This document shows positions 24,145 through 26,702 of a DNA stretch of 26,702 bases, piece by piece. This stretch comes from UBA2279 sp034399355 (lineage in GTDB: Bacteria; Actinomycetota; Coriobacteriia; Anaerosomatales; Anaerosomataceae). The notes below the pieces were generated by a model, which saw nothing but the letters and a program-made list of their open reading frames with translations, made no database searches and was not told where the DNA came from. How positions within the stretch are numbered: position 1 is the first letter of the stretch; the number at the start of each line of letters is the position of its first letter. The translations under genes and the position numbers were made by a program. The stretch lies in assembly GCA_034399355.1 (NCBI GenBank), contig JAXMMT010000045.1:1-26702 (forward strand). Direction: 5' to 3'.

Positions 24145-24720
24145 TCATCTCGAGCATCTTGCGCCAGTTGGCCGGAATTGCCCCCCCCCCCCCCTGCGCG
24201 GACGCAGAGGGAGCAAGTCCCTGAATGTTCGCCAAGCAAAGATGCCGGCAACGATCGGAAGGAGCAACCGCGCCATCAGCGAACACTCCCCCGGCTGTGC
24301 CCACGCCGCTTGCAGAATGGAGGACTCGCGTGTGCCGTCTTCATACTCGTACCATCCACCTGACGTGAAGATAGATGCGTCGGGGTTCTCGTCGATAAAC
24401 GCGTCGAATGTGGCGAGGTGGCCGGGCATGAGCAGGTCGTCTGCCGAGAGCATCACGAGCAGATCTGCCCGCGCGTTGCGCACGGCGGTGTTGTACGCGC
24501 CACCCGAGCCGCGGTTCTCCTGCGAGACGACGCGAATGCGCTGGTCAGCGGTGGCGAAGCTCTCAGCGAGCGCTCGCGTGCCGTCCGTGGAACCGTCGTC
24601 AACGACGACGAGTCCCCAGTCCGAGAACGTCTGCGCCTGCACCGAGCGAATCGTCTCAGCAAGCGTGGTGGCAGCGTTGTACGCGGGGACAGTCACGGAA
24701 AAACGAGGCGTTTCAGACAT
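24145..24720 (-). CDS. GT2 family glycosyltransferase interrupted by a poly-G tract
   Basis: The 191-residue product as written has a clear GT2 N-terminal domain: FSVTVPAYNAATTLAETIRS, VVVDDGSTDGTRALAES, ENRGSGGAYNTAVRNARADL and the metal motif SADD. It lacks the C-terminal half usual for the family (about 280-320 residues). Near residue 175 the frame meets 14 consecutive G and stops 12 codons later at 24145. With 15 or 12 G the frame would instead run on through IPANWRKMLEMIPVQVEG to a stop at 24023, just 24 bases before rmlA, giving about 232 residues. ATG 24720 follows AGGAG and overlaps the next gene's stop by 8 bases. It may be phase variable, truncated, or damaged by a sequencing artefact. 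Confidence 0.75.
   Translation of the reverse strand: MSETPRFSVTVPAYNAATTLAETIRSVQAQTFSDWGLVVVDDGSTDGTRALAESFATADQRIRVVSQENRGSGGAYNTAVRNARADLLVMLSADDLLMPGHLATFDAFIDENPDASIFTSGGWYEYEDGTRESSILQAAWAQPGECSLMARLLLPIVAGIFAWRTFRDLLPLRPRRGGGGQFRPTGARCSR
24181..24194. repeat. Homopolymer of 14 C (G on the coding strand)
   Basis: Fourteen consecutive C on the plus strand lie inside the GT2 gene, far longer than any other run seen in the window. A small stem, CTGCG-CGGA-CGCAG, sits directly beside it (24195-24207). Such tracts change length by slipped-strand mispairing; they can also arise as base-calling or assembly errors. Confidence 0.9.
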
Positions 24721-25495
24721 CGAGAACACTCCTGTACACCTTGAGAATCTGCGCAGCGACCACATCGGGGGCGAATCGCTTACGAGCATACTCGTGCAGC
24801 GCCCGCGGGTCGAAGTCGGTGTAGTGGCAGAGCATCCAGTCGAGGCCGTCGGCGAGAGCATCGACGCTACCAGCGTCAATCAGACGTCCGACTTCGGGAG
24901 TGATGAATTCCTCGGGGCCACCGCAGCGAGTCGAAAGCACGGGTCGACCGCACATGAGCGACTCCGCAGCCATCACCGAGAAGGTCTCGTGCGTGCTGCT
25001 GATCACCGTGAACGCGGAGCGTGCGAACATATCGAGCACTTCATCAGCGGACTTCTGGCCCACGAACTCCACGAAGTCTTCCAGGCCGAGCAAAGCGGCA
25101 AGTGCCTCGGCCTCCGTGCGACGTTCCCCATCCCCGGCAAGGCGCAGAACGAAATCGCTGCGACAACCGCGAAGCTGGTTCACCGCCTGGAGCAGCGCCG
25201 GGAGGTTCTTGGCAGGACCCATCACCGATACGTGGGCGATGACGTGTAGCGGGTCGTCTGACACGGCTGATGGATCGCTCATCGGGACCACATTGGGGAT
25301 GACGATCGGTTCGCGGGCCAGACCGAGTTCGACCAACCGGTCGCCGAGGAACCGGCTGACTGCGATAGTACGCGAGACGCGCCCCGCGCGAGCGGGCGCA
25401 GCCGCACAACAGCAGCGAGTGCGATGACGGATTCTTTCTACCAGAATCAGAAGCGGCAGCTCAACTAGGCATTCCCAGAGGCATTCTTGGTGCAT
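24713..25495 (-). CDS. GT4 family glycosyltransferase lacking its N-terminal domain
   Basis: The 260-residue frame holds the GT4 donor-binding half: TIAVSRFLGDRLVELG, VIPNVVP, HVSVMGPAKNLPALLQAV, RLAGDGERR and STHETFSVMAAESLMCGRPV, in which E-x7-E is intact. The acceptor-binding N-terminal domain (normally about 170 residues) is missing; upstream lies AT-rich DNA of different composition. The frame stays open beyond 25495 to about 25590 without a credible start, and ATG 25495 has no ribosome-binding site, so the true 5' end is unclear. I regard it as 5'-truncated and probably inactive. Its end overlaps the GT2 start by 8 bases. Confidence 0.7.
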   Translation of the reverse strand: MHQECLWECLVELPLLILVERIRHRTRCCCAAAPARAGRVSRTIAVSRFLGDRLVELGLAREPIVIPNVVPMSDPSAVSDDPLHVIAHVSVMGPAKNLPALLQAVNQLRGCRSDFVLRLAGDGERRTEAEALAALLGLEDFVEFVGQKSADEVLDMFARSAFTVISSTHETFSVMAAESLMCGRPVLSTRCGGPEEFITPEVGRLIDAGSVDALADGLDWMLCHYTDFDPRALHEYARKRFAPDVVAAQILKVYRSVLDV

Positions 25496-25578
25496 TGTGA
25501 GTGTTGCTAGCCGTACTGCCTGCCATAGGAGTTGCGTTTGCAGTGTAATATTGGTTAGCGCAATTGATTCTAGTTGAG

Positions 25579-26565
25579 GTGAGAATTATTAAGAACACTA
25601 TCAAACGACTTTTGTCGTTAAGCGGTTATTCATTGGCAAAAAAACCAGCATATGACGAATACATCGCTTTTAAGACCTTGAATATTCCGCCACCGCTAAT
25701 TGAATGCCTCGTACACAAGCGACCAGCAACTATTTCGTTCTATAAGTACGGATGTCTTCAACACCAACGAACAGATCAACAAAACATTCTATGGACTACG
25801 CACGAAGCGGGTTTGTTCTCTTGCCTGACAACGACAATGTGGACGATATCCGAAATCTGGCAAGAAGGTCGTACATGCCACGAAATAAACAACTCATTTT
25901 CCATGAACAGTTTCAAGGAAGTGCGTGGTCAATCGACTTGGTACAGGCTCTTTAAAAAGAAAAGCAGCGGTGATATTGATAGGAGAATGAGTACTCGTCC
26001 GTTGGAACGGGGGCACTTTGACCACCATTCAGACTATTACCTAGTGGTGAACAAGCATCTAGGTCGCGAATGGGCAAGAGCATACGTTGATGCTTTTATG
26101 ACGCCTTCCGACGAAGTACTTGAAACAGCAGAATTCTTTGACGAAAAATATCGGATTGCCATGGCCCCTACAATTGCAGTCTGCTACAGAGGCACAGACA
26201 AACACATCGAAGTTAAACCTACGCCAATTTCGCATTATTTCGCCACTGTCGATAAACTTCTTGTAAGCAAGTCCGATGCCGAGGTACTGATACAGACGGA
26301 TCAAGAGCAAGTGAGGGACGCTTTTGTCGAAAGATACGGCACCCGCTGCAAATACATCGAAGAACTTCCAGTCACAACAGGAGACAGGGTACTACATAGC
26401 GATTCGAAATTGTGCGGCGACAGAGATGTTTTTGCCAAGAATTTATATGCCATGTGCCTAGCACTTTCGAAAAGCGATGTACTTGTAACCCATACTGGGA
26501 ATGTTGGCTTTTTTCTTGCCCTACATATGCTCATTCTCCAAAAGAAAGTGATTCAATTCAGCTAG
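25579..26565 (+). CDS. AT-rich gene, putative fucosyltransferase-like glycosyltransferase
   Basis: The 328-residue product is not closely recognised. Residues around 200 read MAPTIAVCYRGTDKHIEVKP, recalling the H-x-R-x-x-D-K GDP-fucose-binding motif of FUT8/NodZ/O-fucosyltransferase families, followed by a hydrophobic-acidic pattern (AEVLIQTDQEQVRDAF) and SDVLVTHTGNVGFFLAL, which fits the donor site of that GT-B fold. The base composition and codons are clearly more AT-rich than all neighbours, so recent transfer is likely. GTG 25579 is listed as start, TTG 25564 is an alternative, and GAGGTGA (25576-25582) would best serve an ATT at 25588. The stop TAG touches a putative insertion-sequence end, so the C-terminus may be cut. 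Confidence 0.6.
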   Translation: MRIIKNTIKRLLSLSGYSLAKKPAYDEYIAFKTLNIPPPLIECLVHKRPATISFYKYGCLQHQRTDQQNILWTTHEAGLFSCLTTTMWTISEIWQEGRTCHEINNSFSMNSFKEVRGQSTWYRLFKKKSSGDIDRRMSTRPLERGHFDHHSDYYLVVNKHLGREWARAYVDAFMTPSDEVLETAEFFDEKYRIAMAPTIAVCYRGTDKHIEVKPTPISHYFATVDKLLVSKSDAEVLIQTDQEQVRDAFVERYGTRCKYIEELPVTTGDRVLHSDSKLCGDRDVFAKNLYAMCLALSKSDVLVTHTGNVGFFLALHMLILQKKVIQFS

Positions 26566-26702
26566 GAGCCTGTCGGGAAATCAGCGTGCGAACGGGTGGC
26601 CGGCGGAGGCGGACCGATTCTGAGGCCCTCGAACTCGCAACATCGGGCGCCGGACGCTCTTTCGCGGCACGGAAGGCCGCCATCGGCGTCTCTTCGGCGT
26701 GA
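26566..26702 (-). mobile_element. Probable end of an insertion sequence with transposase C-terminus, cut by window edge
   Basis: From 26566 the composition returns abruptly to high GC. The first bases, GAGCCTGTCGGGAAA, resemble terminal inverted repeats of IS1182-like elements as I recall them. On the minus strand an open frame enters from the window edge, runs through an Arg-rich stretch (VPRKSVRRPMLRVRGP) and stops at 26581, immediately inside the putative end, as transposase genes often do. The family is uncertain and the catalytic region is outside the window. Confidence 0.4.

Noticed and set aside
1..26702. CRISPR arrays, tRNA or rRNA genes
   Set aside because: No regularly spaced repeats, tRNA arms or conserved rRNA blocks were recognised.

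Overview
The window looks like a piece of a high-GC, Gram-positive-type anaerobe, most likely an actinobacterium of the Coriobacteriia/OPB41 kind. This is an inference from GC-rich codons, frequent GTG/TTG starts, a Rex redox repressor, membrane-anchored multihaem cytochromes and the absence of any recognisable outer-membrane protein. No rRNA, tRNA or CRISPR array was seen.

Layout. Bases 1-510 hold the 5' part of an ISLre2-family (UPF0236) transposase gene cut by the window edge; its ribosome-binding site lies in a hairpin. Bases 776-2835 (+) carry two tandem, related 12-haem membrane cytochromes with NapC/NrfH-like first haems, ended by a strong hairpin shared with a convergent secreted hexahaem cytochrome (2953-3897, -). 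Reading right to left on the minus strand from 16163 to 4066 comes one nearly gapless gene string: phosphohexomutase, GT4 glycosyltransferase, polyprenyl sugar-1-phosphate transferase, O-antigen-ligase/TPR protein, Rex, TPR protein, NHL protein, a 15-haem cytochrome, a second TPR protein and a second NHL protein. Polysaccharide assembly, redox sensing and an electron-transfer module therefore sit in one apparent transcription unit. The [TPR-NHL] pair occurs twice, on either side of the 15-haem cytochrome.

Bases 16255-25495 form a polysaccharide locus: a one-domain glycosyltransferase fragment, an oppositely oriented ABC exporter bracketed by a 75-bp direct repeat, a GT4 enzyme, an in-frame RmlD-rhamnosyltransferase fusion, RmlB, RmlC and RmlA (dTDP-L-rhamnose synthesis), a GT2 gene interrupted by a run of 14 G, and a 5'-truncated GT4 gene. 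The right end (about 25430-26565) is visibly AT-rich and carries an unrelated fucosyltransferase-like gene whose stop codon abuts what looks like the end of another insertion sequence.

How it may work together (inference). The cytochromes contain 45 haem-binding motifs (43 CXXCH and two CX3CH) and could carry electrons from membrane quinol across a thick cell wall, with the NHL propellers and TPR proteins as extracytoplasmic scaffold or maturation factors. The sugar genes would build a rhamnose-containing wall polymer. The most unusual items are the duplicated TPR-NHL module around a 15-haem cytochrome with Rex in the same gene string, the RmlD-GT2 fusion, the poly-G tract in a glycosyltransferase gene, and the repeat-bracketed ABC gene.
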